From Sphingomonas sp. CROZ-RG-20F-R02-07 (lineage in GTDB: Bacteria > Pseudomonadota > Alphaproteobacteria > Sphingomonadales > Sphingomonadaceae), in NCBI RefSeq assembly GCF_022662335.1, contig NZ_JAKNQJ010000008.1, positions 1 through 64,000 on the forward strand: a DNA stretch of 64,000 nt, given 5' to 3'. The notes below the pieces were generated by a model that searched no databases, was not told where the DNA came from, and saw only the letters and a list, made by a program, of their open reading frames with translations. Each line of letters starts with the position of its first letter. Within the stretch, counting starts at the first letter, position 1. Positions 15,793 through 23,561 of this stretch are shown here, one piece after another. The position numbers and the translations under genes are program-made.

Positions 15793-15815
15793 GATGATCT
15801 CCGGGCGCGACGCCG

Positions 15816-15878
15816 GCACGCGCGAGGCGTAGCAAGTGAGCGGCCCGCAGGGTCGTCACGATGCGAGCGAGCAGTGCC
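15816..15878. repeat. Solitary U1-type palindrome
   Basis: GGCACGCGCGAGGCGTAGC...GTCGTCACGATGCGAGCGAGCAGTGCC: the same conserved internal pair (GAGGCGTAGC and GATGCGAGCGAGC) and the same arm ends as U1 in the 9.3-10.3 kb array, 5.5 kb away. It lies directly 5' of the gene starting at 15792. Confidence 0.75.
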
Positions 15879-16006
15879 TGGCGGAGGGTAGCGGCTATGC
15901 GGAAGGTGTAATCGAAGCGCGAGCGGAACGGCTGAAACGGTGATCGCGGACGAATAGGCCGCGCATGGAACGCGCGTTTCGCCGCCCCTCTGTGGGTCGC
16001 GCCGCT

Positions 16007-16462
16007 TCAGCCGGTGGTCGGTGGAACGATCATGAAAGGCGGCGGGAGGTAAGCGCCGGTGGCGAAATGCTCCCGAAGATCGTCGAGGCTCGTGATTTCT
16101 TTGGCTTCGTCCGAGGTGAGGACCGGTTGCCCATTCTCATCCGCGGTAAATGCGCGCCGCTCACCCTCGCCCTTCCACAACACGATCTCAGCGGGGAAGG
16201 AGCCCGGTGCGCCGCCCGACCATCGCCAGAAGGGCAAGTCGTTAGTGCAGCAGAAGTCCTCGATCTCGTCGATCTTGCCGTTAGCGATCTCGTGCCCCTG
16301 CAGTACAAGAGGTTCGCCATCGGGCAGGTCAGTCGTGGTGAATGGCTCACCATCCCATTCAGTCGAGAGATTCTGAGCATTTGCCTTCTCGACGAGTTCG
16401 TCGAGAAGCTCGGCGGGTAGTCTTCCGCCGATGGAGATGGAGACGGAAACGCGGTCGGCCAT
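16007..16462 (-). CDS. Hypothetical protein (151 aa)
   Basis: A soluble acidic protein of 151 residues: MADRVSVSISIGGRLPAELL, then helical and strand segments with a CC pair (IEDFCCTNDLPFWRW) and a proline-rich end (LPPPFMIVPPTTG). The start at 16462 has GAGGTG 5 nt upstream. No family recognised. About 200 bp of open DNA separate it from the terminator at 16666-16698. Confidence 0.65.
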   Translation of the reverse strand: MADRVSVSISIGGRLPAELLDELVEKANAQNLSTEWDGEPFTTTDLPDGEPLVLQGHEIANGKIDEIEDFCCTNDLPFWRWSGGAPGSFPAEIVLWKGEGERRAFTADENGQPVLTSDEAKEITSLDDLREHFATGAYLPPPFMIVPPTTG

Positions 16463-16665
16463 GGTGGCACCTCGTTGCTTTCGTGGCGCGCTGGTCTTGA
16501 GCGGGCCTTCGGCACCATTCGTCCAGCTATCCACCACCACCTCCTTCCCTTCAGACAAAAGGTTGAAAGACTGTTCAACTTGGATTCGCAGGTGCAGCAG
16601 AATCTACTTATGGCGGAGATGCAAGACGGTTTTAGGTCCGTTTCGAGGCCTGTCCCCTTTTGGGC

Positions 16666-16698
16666 AAAAAAAGGGCGATGCCTGGTGAGGCACCGCCC
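16666..16698 (-). terminator. Rho-independent terminator of DUF736 copy 2
   Basis: Minus strand: GGGCGGTGCC-tcacca-GGCATCGCCC followed by seven T residues, about 80 bp past the stop at 16778. Confidence 0.8.
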
Positions 16699-16777
16699 TA
16701 GAAACGCGCAGGGTAAAAGGGGGTGGACCTGCGACGTCTGCCGGTGCCGCGAGGGAGTGGGCGGCACCGGAAGAGGG

Positions 16778-17293
16778 TCAGGCGCTTTCGGCGACACGCT
16801 TTGCGCGGCTGCGACGCGGCGCGTCCTCGACCTGTGCGGTGGTCTCGCCGAGGCCGTCATCGCCGGCGCCAGCGTTATCGACCGGGCCGTCGGTTGCGGC
16901 GCTGCCGTCGGCACCGAAGGGCGGTGCGGGATCCTCGTCCGACTTGATGCCGAGCGCGCTGGTCACATCGCGACGCTTCTGCGCGCGTTGCCAGACGACG
17001 TTGTACGACCCGTCCTCCTGGCGGAAGGCCGAGACCTGCAGCGGCTGGGCGAGCGAGGGATCGTCGATGCGGCCGTTCAGGAAGGCTTCGCCGGTGTTGT
17101 TCGAGTTGAGCTCGAAGAAGGCACCGACCTGCACCCACGTGCGGCCCGGGGTGAGTGCGTGAATCTCATAGCGCGGCGCGCGCGGGTTGGCGGACTGAAC
17201 GGGCTTCAGCGCGATCGTCATTGCGACCGCGAGCGTCGAGATGCGGCCCATGAAGATGCCGGCTTCGTTCTGCTTGATCTGACCGATGTTCAT
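16778..17293 (-). CDS. DUF736 family protein, copy 2
   Basis: A 171-residue paralogue of the 13914-14372 protein, almost identical through the core (MNIGQIKQNEAG ... RRDVTSALGIKSDEDPAPPFGADG). The tail is longer and different, ending basic (RRSRAKRVAESA) where copy 1 ends acidic. It has the same Shine-Dalgarno and leader as copy 1 and its own terminator. Both copies look intact, so they may be functionally split through the tails. Confidence 0.88.
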   Translation of the reverse strand: MNIGQIKQNEAGIFMGRISTLAVAMTIALKPVQSANPRAPRYEIHALTPGRTWVQVGAFFELNSNNTGEAFLNGRIDDPSLAQPLQVSAFRQEDGSYNVVWQRAQKRRDVTSALGIKSDEDPAPPFGADGSAATDGPVDNAGAGDDGLGETTAQVEDAPRRSRAKRVAESA

Positions 17294-17426
17294 CGTAACG
17301 TCTCCTGTGTGTCTGCTGGACCCCATGTCCTCGACAACATCTTCAATCCCTCTCTCCTCCCCGGCCCTTCGGCCGGGCAGGGCGCGAAAGCGCCCCTCAC
17401 CGACGCGCTTTTCGCGTGGCGGTGGA
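16904..17426. repeat. 523-bp segmental duplication, copy 2
   Basis: Direct repeat of 13983-14505 (see there). The leader contains the hairpins GGCCC-ttc-GGGCC-like and GGGCGC-gaaa-GCGCCC. Confidence 0.85.
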
Positions 17427-17468
17427 TCGCCTTGAGGGTCTTGGGGCCGACCTTCGTGGAGGGCGTCG

Positions 17469-18011
17469 CTACGAGGGACCGCAGGGGTGATCAGGGATCG
17501 TTGCCGGGGGGTGGCGCTGAAGGTGACGCCGGGCTGTCGCCAGTTTTCGCAGGGCGGAATTGAGGAACAGTCCGTGCGAGCTTTCCGCATCGATCAGCGC
17601 GGCACGTTTGGTCAGCTGGGTTTCCCGGTGTCGAATGGCGTCGATCGCCATCATGACATCGTCGAGGGTGAGGGCGACGACCGTCTGAGACGGAAGGAGC
17701 GGGACGCAGCGTAGGGCGAACGGGAGGAAGCGCGGCGCAATGGGCAAGTGGTGTGCCAGTGCGAGCTCGACCGCGTGACGCCATTGGTCCGCATCATGGG
17801 TGGTTTCGCGGAGGATTCGTGCGGACGACATCGGCGTGAGCGTGCGCAGTGCGCCCGTCTCGATCGTGACCGCGAGCGGGTCGGTCGACGCGAGGCCGAT
17901 GACACCTTCGGGAACGATGGCGAGGACATCCCCTTCGAGGATGCAGGGGCTTTGATCGAGGCACGCTTCGTAGGCGGCCGCGCTGGTGTCGTAGAAGTGG
18001 ACGCGGTGCAT
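17469..18011 (-). CDS. Hypothetical protein (180 aa)
   Basis: A 180-residue soluble protein: MHRVHFYDTSAAAYEACLDQSPC, GDVLAIVPEGVIGLA, a helical second half with a basic C-terminus (KLATARRHLQRHPP). The ATG at 18011 is preceded by AAGGA at 7 nt; an in-frame TTG at 18026 is less likely. Proteins with a similar N-terminus are common on alphaproteobacterial plasmids, but I cannot name a function. Confidence 0.7.
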   Translation of the reverse strand: MHRVHFYDTSAAAYEACLDQSPCILEGDVLAIVPEGVIGLASTDPLAVTIETGALRTLTPMSSARILRETTHDADQWRHAVELALAHHLPIAPRFLPFALRCVPLLPSQTVVALTLDDVMMAIDAIRHRETQLTKRAALIDAESSHGLFLNSALRKLATARRHLQRHPPATIPDHPCGPS

Positions 18012-18058
18012 GACCGTTTCCTTCAAGGTTTCGATGGGGGGGGCGACCGCGGATGCGG

Positions 18059-18343
18059 TCAGGAATATCTTGGCCGCTCGACGGGGAAGCGTTCGGGCGG
18101 CAGGCCCGAGAAGGTGTAGGCGCGGTAGCGCCCGCCATCATAGATCACCGACGACACGTCCGGCTTGTGGCGTTGCAAGCGCTCGAGAAGGCGGTTTGCG
18201 CGACGCTGCGCTGCGATCGCGGTCTCGTCGTCGAAATGGATGGTGATTGCGCGCACAAAGGTGCCGCTGTCGTACCACCAGCCTCCTTCTTCCGGACCTC
18301 CGTAGATTCGGTCAATCTCGTAGAATGCGAGGATGCTCCGCAT
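18059..18343 (-). CDS. Hypothetical protein (94 aa)
   Basis: A 94-residue protein (MRSILAFYEIDRIYGGPEEGGWWYDSGTFVRAI ... YRAYTFSGLPPERFP). The ATG at 18343 has AGGAG at 7 nt. An alternative in-frame ATG at 18415 overlaps the upstream stop (TGATG) and would add a Glu-rich, Arg/Trp-rich extension, so coupled translation from there is possible. No family recognised. Confidence 0.65.
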   Translation of the reverse strand: MRSILAFYEIDRIYGGPEEGGWWYDSGTFVRAITIHFDDETAIAAQRRANRLLERLQRHKPDVSSVIYDGGRYRAYTFSGLPPERFPVERPRYS

Positions 18344-18414
18344 GATGTGCTCCTGTCTGGCCGGTCGGCTCCACCACCGCCGGATTCCGCGAGCCCACTC
18401 CTCCTCCTCTTCCA

Positions 18415-18606
18415 TCAGGCGTCACGAGGGTCCTCGTGGCGCTGGTGACGCAAGGCGCGTCCCAGAGCTTTCTTGCGGGCGACTGCTTCGGCTCGGGTGG
18501 GGCACGGTGCCGATAAGCGGCCGCGATGTGCGGTGCTGTTGTCGAGGACGATCCAGCCCGCGGCGGTGTGTGCGACGTGCATGGCGTCGCTGCGTGACCC
18601 GGTCAT
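18415..18606 (-). CDS. Hypothetical small protein (63 aa)
   Basis: A 63-residue protein with a short beta-rich core (HVAHTAAGWIVLDNSTAHRG) and a basic helical end. The ATG at 18606 overlaps the upstream stop by 4 bp (ATGA) and the downstream gene follows, so it is part of a coupled gene string. No family recognised. Confidence 0.55.
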   Translation of the reverse strand: MTGSRSDAMHVAHTAAGWIVLDNSTAHRGRLSAPCPTRAEAVARKKALGRALRHQRHEDPRDA

Positions 18607-19157
18607 GACCCGGGTTCGCGCGGACGGCGTTTCGCGGCTTCGGCGTGAAGAGCGTCGACGAGGCTGTCGCGGTTCGATCTGATCTCGCTGTCGGGGTCGG
18701 TGATGACGCCGGCGGCGCGGGTCAGCAATTCAGCAAGGTCGCGATCCAGCAGCGGTCGACGCGAGGGGTCGGGATGCGGCGGTTCGTCCCCGGCCTCGTC
18801 CATGAGCAGGACCAGGATCGAGGGTTTTTGGCCCTCGTCCAGTCCACGGCTATCGGTGACGTGGCGTCCGCCACCCGTCACTGCGAATGCGTTAAGGGTG
18901 GGTGATACCCCGCCACTCGGGACCGGGATCGTGCTGCCGCGATCGTGGAACTGGATGTCCACGAAGCGGGCGGGGCCGTCGTAGGTCTTTCCCATGAAGC
19001 AGAAGGTGACTCGGCGACCTTCGCTGGTCTTCGCCGTAAGGGTGAACGCGCCATCAGGGATGTCGATCGGCTTGTGCGGAACGTCGTTGAAGCCGGCAAA
19101 GCCAAGCGAAACGGCGTCGGCACGAGTCATGACGGGGAGGTCTGTGATAGCGGCCAT
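18603..19157 (-). CDS. Hypothetical protein (184 aa)
   Basis: A 184-residue soluble protein. The first half is beta-rich (GAFTLTAKTSEGRRVTFCFMGKTYDGPARFVDIQF) and the second helical (RDLAELLTRAAGVITD), with basic residues at the end. I took the ATG at 19157 because GGAG lies about 9 nt upstream; a second ATG at 19178 has no Shine-Dalgarno. First gene of the 18.06-19.16 kb coupled string. Confidence 0.65.
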   Translation of the reverse strand: MAAITDLPVMTRADAVSLGFAGFNDVPHKPIDIPDGAFTLTAKTSEGRRVTFCFMGKTYDGPARFVDIQFHDRGSTIPVPSGGVSPTLNAFAVTGGGRHVTDSRGLDEGQKPSILVLLMDEAGDEPPHPDPSRRPLLDRDLAELLTRAAGVITDPDSEIRSNRDSLVDALHAEAAKRRPREPGS

Positions 19158-19467
19158 AGTGGGTTCTCCGATGTGCATGAGCAGTGGGTTTGTGCGGCAC
19201 GGCCGGTACGGCCGTGCGTTCAGGCTCGATGACGACCGGCGACATCGAGGATCTTTTCGTGACCTTGCTGGTCGGCGCAGCAGGCGGCAGCGACTTGGCG
19301 TGGCGCAGGGCGGTAGGACCGGTCACGGCATTGCCCGTGGTCTTCCACCCGCGCTCGAACTGGTCGATCGCGCCAAAAGGGTCAGCGCGTCAGCGCGAGG
19401 CTATTGGCAAAGCGGAAGAGATTATCCGCCAGGAACATCCCTACGTACCCAGCCCGGGATTCCGGCC
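19158..19467. other. Non-coding gap with a perfect hairpin
   Basis: About 310 bp without a convincing gene on either strand. It contains a perfect 9-bp inverted repeat GCACGGCCG-gta-CGGCCGTGC at 19197-19217, 40 bp before the start at 19157. This may be a promoter-associated hairpin like those before other genes of this region. Confidence 0.5.
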
Positions 19468-20763
19468 TTAAGCCGCTCGCCGGTCGGCTGCTGCCATGAG
19501 GCGCGTTGCGCCTCCAAAGGCACGCAGCGTCGCGGCGATCTCGCCCCGGAGCTTTGCCTTGCTGGTGACGACGATCTCGGGGTCGAGCGGCGTTCCGTCG
19601 GTTGTGGCAAAGCCGGTAGCGAGACCGTTCTTGGTCTCGACGCGGACAAGGTGGCCTTTGCCCGGCGCCGGACCGACGTGGCGCGCGGTGAACTCGCCGA
19701 GGCTACCGTACAATGCGGTGATCGCCTTTCCCCATCGGATATGCCCCTGTGCGGCGACCGTCGTTCCGGTGAAGCCGCGATCAAGCCAGGTCCGAAGGTG
19801 AGTGCGCTGCTGAAGTCGCGAATTGCGAGTGCGCTCTAATGTGCGAGCAAGAGGCAGGATGTGAGCGACGGTATCGATCAGGTCGAGGTCATGCCCTTGC
19901 AGCGCAATCAGCACATCGTCGTATTCACGATTTTGCAGAAGGGCGGAAAGCTGGGCGGTCGCGGCCTGGTGGTCGATCATGATCGCGTCTGTTGTCTGAC
20001 CGCCGATCGCGTCTGGGCTGACAAAACCGTCGGCCGTAAGGATGACGATCGTCGCGGCCTCGGCACCTGGTCGTGCTAGGGTTATCGCCAGGAAATCCCA
20101 TGCAGGCTCTGCAGCGATGACATCGGCACCGAGGATCAACAAGCGTCGCGACCATCGGGCCGGTCGGTGATGATCAGAGGGCTTCGGGTAGCTGCTCGGT
20201 GCAGGTCGCCCGGCGAGGATGATCTGAGGATCGCGGGGCAAGTTGTCGCGGCGCATGTCTGCCACGAGGCTGCGGCGTGCGGCGTCGAATAGGTCAGTCC
20301 GGTCCCCTCCCCCGTCTGAGAAACCTTGATCATAGGCGGCGTGGCGGTCGGCGAGCGGCGTCACTGACGGAATCCCATCAGGGTATCGGTGCGGCCACCC
20401 GACATGCGCGGCGTACCAGCCATCCGCGTAGCGGTTGGCGAGGTCCCAGCTCAGTGCGTAGCTTTCGCGGCCGCGCAGGATCGCGATGTCGCGATCGTTG
20501 CCGCGGCCTCGACGCACTTGATCCTCGGTGAAAGCGAAGTTGCTCACCTCGCGCCGCGTCGCGCTCTCGGCCGCGATCGCATCGTTGACGCTTCGCATCG
20601 CGGCGATCCGTTCGCGGCCTCGTGCCATACGGTCCGAGAGGGGGGCGTCGGCTGGAAGATCGGGGAAGGTTTGCCACGCAGCAGCGATCGCCGCTGCGTG
20701 CTCGGGTGTGCGTCCGCGGGACCGCCACGCGGCGGGATCTGATGGGTCAAAGGCGTCGGACAT
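19468..20763 (-). CDS. Hypothetical protein (431 aa)
   Basis: A 431-residue soluble protein. The N-terminal half is helical and polar (PEHAAAIAAAWQTFPDLPAD, WDLANRYADGWYAAHVGWPH). From about residue 205 there is an alpha/beta-like part (RRLLILGADVIAAEPAWDFLAITLARPG ... ATIVILTADGF) and a basic C-terminus. No catalytic motif I can name. The gene is single, with 53 bp to the upstream gene. It may be a plasmid-backbone protein restricted to sphingomonads, but that is a guess. Confidence 0.7.
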   Translation of the reverse strand: MSDAFDPSDPAAWRSRGRTPEHAAAIAAAWQTFPDLPADAPLSDRMARGRERIAAMRSVNDAIAAESATRREVSNFAFTEDQVRRGRGNDRDIAILRGRESYALSWDLANRYADGWYAAHVGWPHRYPDGIPSVTPLADRHAAYDQGFSDGGGDRTDLFDAARRSLVADMRRDNLPRDPQIILAGRPAPSSYPKPSDHHRPARWSRRLLILGADVIAAEPAWDFLAITLARPGAEAATIVILTADGFVSPDAIGGQTTDAIMIDHQAATAQLSALLQNREYDDVLIALQGHDLDLIDTVAHILPLARTLERTRNSRLQQRTHLRTWLDRGFTGTTVAAQGHIRWGKAITALYGSLGEFTARHVGPAPGKGHLVRVETKNGLATGFATTDGTPLDPEIVVTSKAKLRGEIAATLRAFGGATRLMAAADRRAA

Positions 20764-20816
20764 CGTCGGCCTCGTTCGTGTTTGGGAGCCACCCGATCCG
20801 GGCAGCGGGGGCGCCG

Positions 20817-21326
20817 TTAGGCGGCTGCGGCCTCGGTGAGCCGCGCCGCGGCGATTGCGGCCTCGCCGGGAAACGCGGCAGTCAGGTTCCCGTGCAGCGT
20901 CTCGAAGTCTGCGATCGGGAAGCGCCCGTCCGGGCCGGGTCGGGTGACGTGCAGGGCGCTGACGAGGATCTCGATCGGATCGGTCGTGATGACTGTCGGC
21001 GTCGCGTCGTCATATTCCACGGGCGCGCGGAAGCCCGCTTCCAGCCACGTGCTCAGCCCTTCCTCGACCGTCTCGGCATATGCACGAACTTGGTCATCCA
21101 GTTCGTTTTCGACGTGAAGCACGAGCGAAACGTACCGGCCGAAATCGTGTCGATTGGAGAGGCCCGTCAGGCGGCACCCGGGAGGTGGAACCCCGTATCG
21201 GGCGATGATAGCGTACTTGTATGCGAGCACCTCAAGCTTGTTGAGGATCTCGAAGTTGGGTGTCTGGCCGAGCTGCGCGCAGGGCTCGTTGGCCGGCGTG
21301 CCGCCAATATCGACGAAGTAGGGCAT
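20817..21326 (-). CDS. Hypothetical protein (169 aa)
   Basis: A 169-residue soluble protein: MPYFVDIGGTPANEPCAQLGQ, a middle with RYVSLVLHVENELDDQV, and an alanine-rich helical end. The ATG at 21326 has GGAGAT 5 nt upstream, and a purine tract (plus-strand CCCCTCCCCCC at 21361-21371) lies about 35 bp before the start. No family recognised. Confidence 0.7.
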   Translation of the reverse strand: MPYFVDIGGTPANEPCAQLGQTPNFEILNKLEVLAYKYAIIARYGVPPPGCRLTGLSNRHDFGRYVSLVLHVENELDDQVRAYAETVEEGLSTWLEAGFRAPVEYDDATPTVITTDPIEILVSALHVTRPGPDGRFPIADFETLHGNLTAAFPGEAAIAAARLTEAAAA

Positions 21327-21417
21327 GGGGATCTCCGATGGTCCTCTTTGGACCGCCGAACCCCTCCCCCCTTTCCTTCCCCGCACCGGTCGCCTTGGTG
21401 GACCGCGGGGTGCGCGC

Positions 21418-21636
21418 TTAGCGCGTCGGCGTCCTCGGTTCGCGTCGTTCGAGAAACACGAAGAAGAGCATCACTAGCGGCAATGCCAGTAAGTAGAGGA
21501 TCGGATGGATCGCCATGGCGGTCAGGAGGACCGCGGCTGTTGCTGAAAGGAGAGCGAGCGACTGCCAGAAGCGGGGCGATACTCGCGAAAAAACGGCACC
21601 GATTTTATTGAAAGCGGGGAGGACTTTCTTGGACAC
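21418..21636 (-). CDS. Small membrane protein (72 aa, GTG start)
   Basis: Two hydrophobic segments, at about 24-44 (FWQSLALLSATAAVLLTAMAI) and 47-63 (ILYLLALPLVMLFFVFL), with positive residues at both ends. The GTG at 21636 follows AGGAGAAGG. It is the first of four small membrane proteins clustered at 21.4-23.2 kb. Function unknown. Confidence 0.65.
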   Translation of the reverse strand: MSKKVLPAFNKIGAVFSRVSPRFWQSLALLSATAAVLLTAMAIHPILYLLALPLVMLFFVFLERREPRTPTR

Positions 21637-21684
21637 CGGCCTTCTCCTGCATTGATTATCGCGTGTCGCGGTTCGCCACGACCG

Positions 21685-22092
21685 TCACTGCGGTGTGCCT
21701 CGGTTTGCGTCTGAATCGAGAGACAGTGGGTCGGACCAACGCAGTGCGAGGACGATGATGGCTGTCAGGGCGCCTGCCCCGCAAACGAGCCAAGCTATAA
21801 GGAAGCCGCGGGTCGCGACGGAATAGGTCAGGATGGCGACCCCGGCGCCTGCGACCCCGATGGCCTCGCGCCGATCGATATAGGTGTTCAGATAAACGAA
21901 GAAGCCTCCGGCGACACCCAAGCCCGTCATGGCGAGCAGCCATTGGTAATCCTCGGGCAGGTATTGCAGGCTCCACAAGCCCGTCGCAGCGGCAATGCCG
22001 GCAAGAACGAGAATAGCGAACAGGCGCCAATTGCGGCGGGCCGGCAACGTACGGACACCGGCGAGTTCATGCGAGGGTTGGGTATCCGGCAT
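21685..22092 (-). CDS. Membrane protein (135 aa, four predicted helices)
   Basis: Four hydrophobic stretches follow a polar N-terminus: LFAILVLAGIAAATGLW, WLLAMTGLGVAGGFFVYL, AIGVAGAGVAILTYSVA and FLIAWLVCGAGALTAIIVLAL. The ATG at 22092 has GAGGAG 7 nt upstream. No transporter or enzyme motif is visible. Confidence 0.7.
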   Translation of the reverse strand: MPDTQPSHELAGVRTLPARRNWRLFAILVLAGIAAATGLWSLQYLPEDYQWLLAMTGLGVAGGFFVYLNTYIDRREAIGVAGAGVAILTYSVATRGFLIAWLVCGAGALTAIIVLALRWSDPLSLDSDANRGTPQ

Positions 22093-22161
22093 GCGTGATC
22101 TCCTCACTTCAAGGCTAGCACAGGGCGCGGTCCGCGGTCACTCAACGACGTGCCTGTCTGG

Positions 22162-22473
22162 TTATTTTGGGAAAAGTCGGCGCTTCATCTCAGCCTGGTA
22201 CTCACCATCCGACACACCGAGCGTTTTAAGGCGGTCCATCTCGAGCGTGTTGCCGAGATCCGTTGGTAGGGCGGCGTGTGGGGTGGCAATTTCGATCGCC
22301 GCGGCCGCGGAGGTGAGTTCGTTCGGCTCGAGACCTTTCCAGATGAAGGTATCGCATTCGCCGGGGTCCTCGGGGTCGGGTCGCGACACCTGTACGTAGA
22401 AGGTTTCGAGTGGTCGGTCCCACCCGATCGCTACGCTGACGCCGGCAGGCCCGACAAAGGTATGGCGACTCAT
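22162..22473 (-). CDS. Hypothetical protein (103 aa)
   Basis: A 103-residue soluble protein (MSRHTFVGPAGVSVAIGWDRPLETFYVQVSR ... DGEYQAEMKRRLFPK). The ATG at 22473 has AGGA 8 nt before it. No family recognised. It lies among the small membrane protein genes of this stretch. Confidence 0.65.
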   Translation of the reverse strand: MSRHTFVGPAGVSVAIGWDRPLETFYVQVSRPDPEDPGECDTFIWKGLEPNELTSAAAAIEIATPHAALPTDLGNTLEMDRLKTLGVSDGEYQAEMKRRLFPK

Positions 22474-22525
22474 GAGCGTGTTCCTCGGTTGGTTCGGTCG
22501 CGGCACACCGTCGTTGGTGGGTCCG

Positions 22526-22771
22526 TCAGGCGTCGAGAAGACTCGCCGTGAATTGGATCAAGAGACCAATGACGAGGAAGCCGCTGATGAACCACCAGTT
22601 GGCGGTCGTATGGCTCAAGGATAGGGCCGTGTTTACCAACGCGTCGCTCGTCACTGTTGCAGGTTCGGGATCGCTTCCCAGCAGCCACAGATTACGACCG
22701 CAAATCATGGCCGCGAGGTAGAAGGCAATTGCGAGGGTCGATACAGGTCGGCGGATGATGAAGCTGATCAT
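22526..22771 (-). CDS. Small membrane protein (81 aa)
   Basis: Two hydrophobic segments: PVSTLAIAFYLAAMICG near residues 8-25 and WWFISGFLVIGLLIQFTASLL at the C-terminus. I took the ATG at 22771, preceded by GGGGGT at 5 nt; an ATG at 22783 is also in frame. Unknown function. Confidence 0.6.
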   Translation of the reverse strand: MISFIIRRPVSTLAIAFYLAAMICGRNLWLLGSDPEPATVTSDALVNTALSLSHTTANWWFISGFLVIGLLIQFTASLLDA

Positions 22772-22832
22772 TGTGACCCCCATGTAGTCTTGAGTGATGG
22801 TTATCCCGACGTGGTCGCCTTGCGTCCATTAG

Positions 22833-23198
22833 TCACTGCCTGGACCGCCGCTTGCGGGCCTGGGCGCGGTCATCAATGAAGATGACCGCTTCGTGCAAGA
22901 GTCCTTCGAATGCCAGCATGAGGGGTGCGGCTTGCAGGACACCGGAGAGGAGGTTCTGGGTTCTCGCCAACCCGTCGGCGGGATTGCTGACCGGCGGCTC
23001 GTCGGCGCTGAACAGGGGAACGAATGAGATAGCGAAAACCAGGACGGGGATCGCGCCGACGGCCATGATGGTCCGACGGTAGTCGGGCATCAGGTGGGCC
23101 ACTACGATCCCGGCGAGAACAAGCACGGCGAGGCCGAGAAGCGACCAGTAAAGGTGGTTGGGCGAGCCGAAGAGGAAGTCCGTCAGGACAGCAGTCAT
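22833..23198 (-). CDS. Membrane protein (121 aa, three predicted helices)
   Basis: Hydrophobic segments at about 17-37 (LYWSLLGLAVLVLAGIVVAHL), 43-63 (IMAVGAIPVLVFAISFVPLF) and a weaker amphipathic one near 85-105, with a strongly basic C-terminus (DDRAQARKRRSRQ). The ATG at 23198 is preceded by GGGAGATG. No family recognised. Confidence 0.65.
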   Translation of the reverse strand: MTAVLTDFLFGSPNHLYWSLLGLAVLVLAGIVVAHLMPDYRRTIMAVGAIPVLVFAISFVPLFSADEPPVSNPADGLARTQNLLSGVLQAAPLMLAFEGLLHEAVIFIDDRAQARKRRSRQ

Positions 23199-23273
23199 CG
23201 TTCATCTCCCGTGGAGATTGTTGCATGGGATGGTAGCGGAAGGAAGCCGCGGCGGTAGGTGTCGACCGGTGGG

Positions 23274-23561
23274 TTAGGCCAACGCGGCGATGGATCGGAT
23301 CACGGAGAGCGGCTGCAGATCATGGACGGCGACGATGTCTTCGACGCCGAAGCCGATGCACTCCTCAAGCCATATGACATAGCACGCGGCCTCGGCGAGT
23401 TCGGTTGCGAGCAGCTCGTCCATCATCGCCGCCTCCCGGGCGAGCTGCTCGGGGAGCGAGTCCCAGTCGAGCGCGTCGAGAAAGCGGTCGCGTCGCTCAA
23501 TGAAGCGGATCAGGCGGTTCTCGTCTGCCTTGGCGATCGCGATCGCCCGTTGGATGCGCAT
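23274..23561 (-). CDS. Hypothetical helical protein (95 aa)
   Basis: A 95-residue mostly helical acidic protein (IAKADENRLIRFIERRDRFLDAL ... AREAAMMDELLATELAEAACYV). The ATG at 23561 has AGGAGA upstream and lies inside the last 52 bp of the Mom-like gene, so the two are coupled. It may be a partner of that enzyme; no family recognised. Confidence 0.65.
   Translation of the reverse strand: MRIQRAIAIAKADENRLIRFIERRDRFLDALDWDSLPEQLAREAAMMDELLATELAEAACYVIWLEECIGFGVEDIVAVHDLQPLSVIRSIAALA

Noticed and set aside
19184..19471. Plus-strand 95-aa frame in the 19.2-19.5 kb gap
   Set aside because: No ribosome-binding site and convergent overlap with the 431-aa gene; composition looks like a shadow frame.
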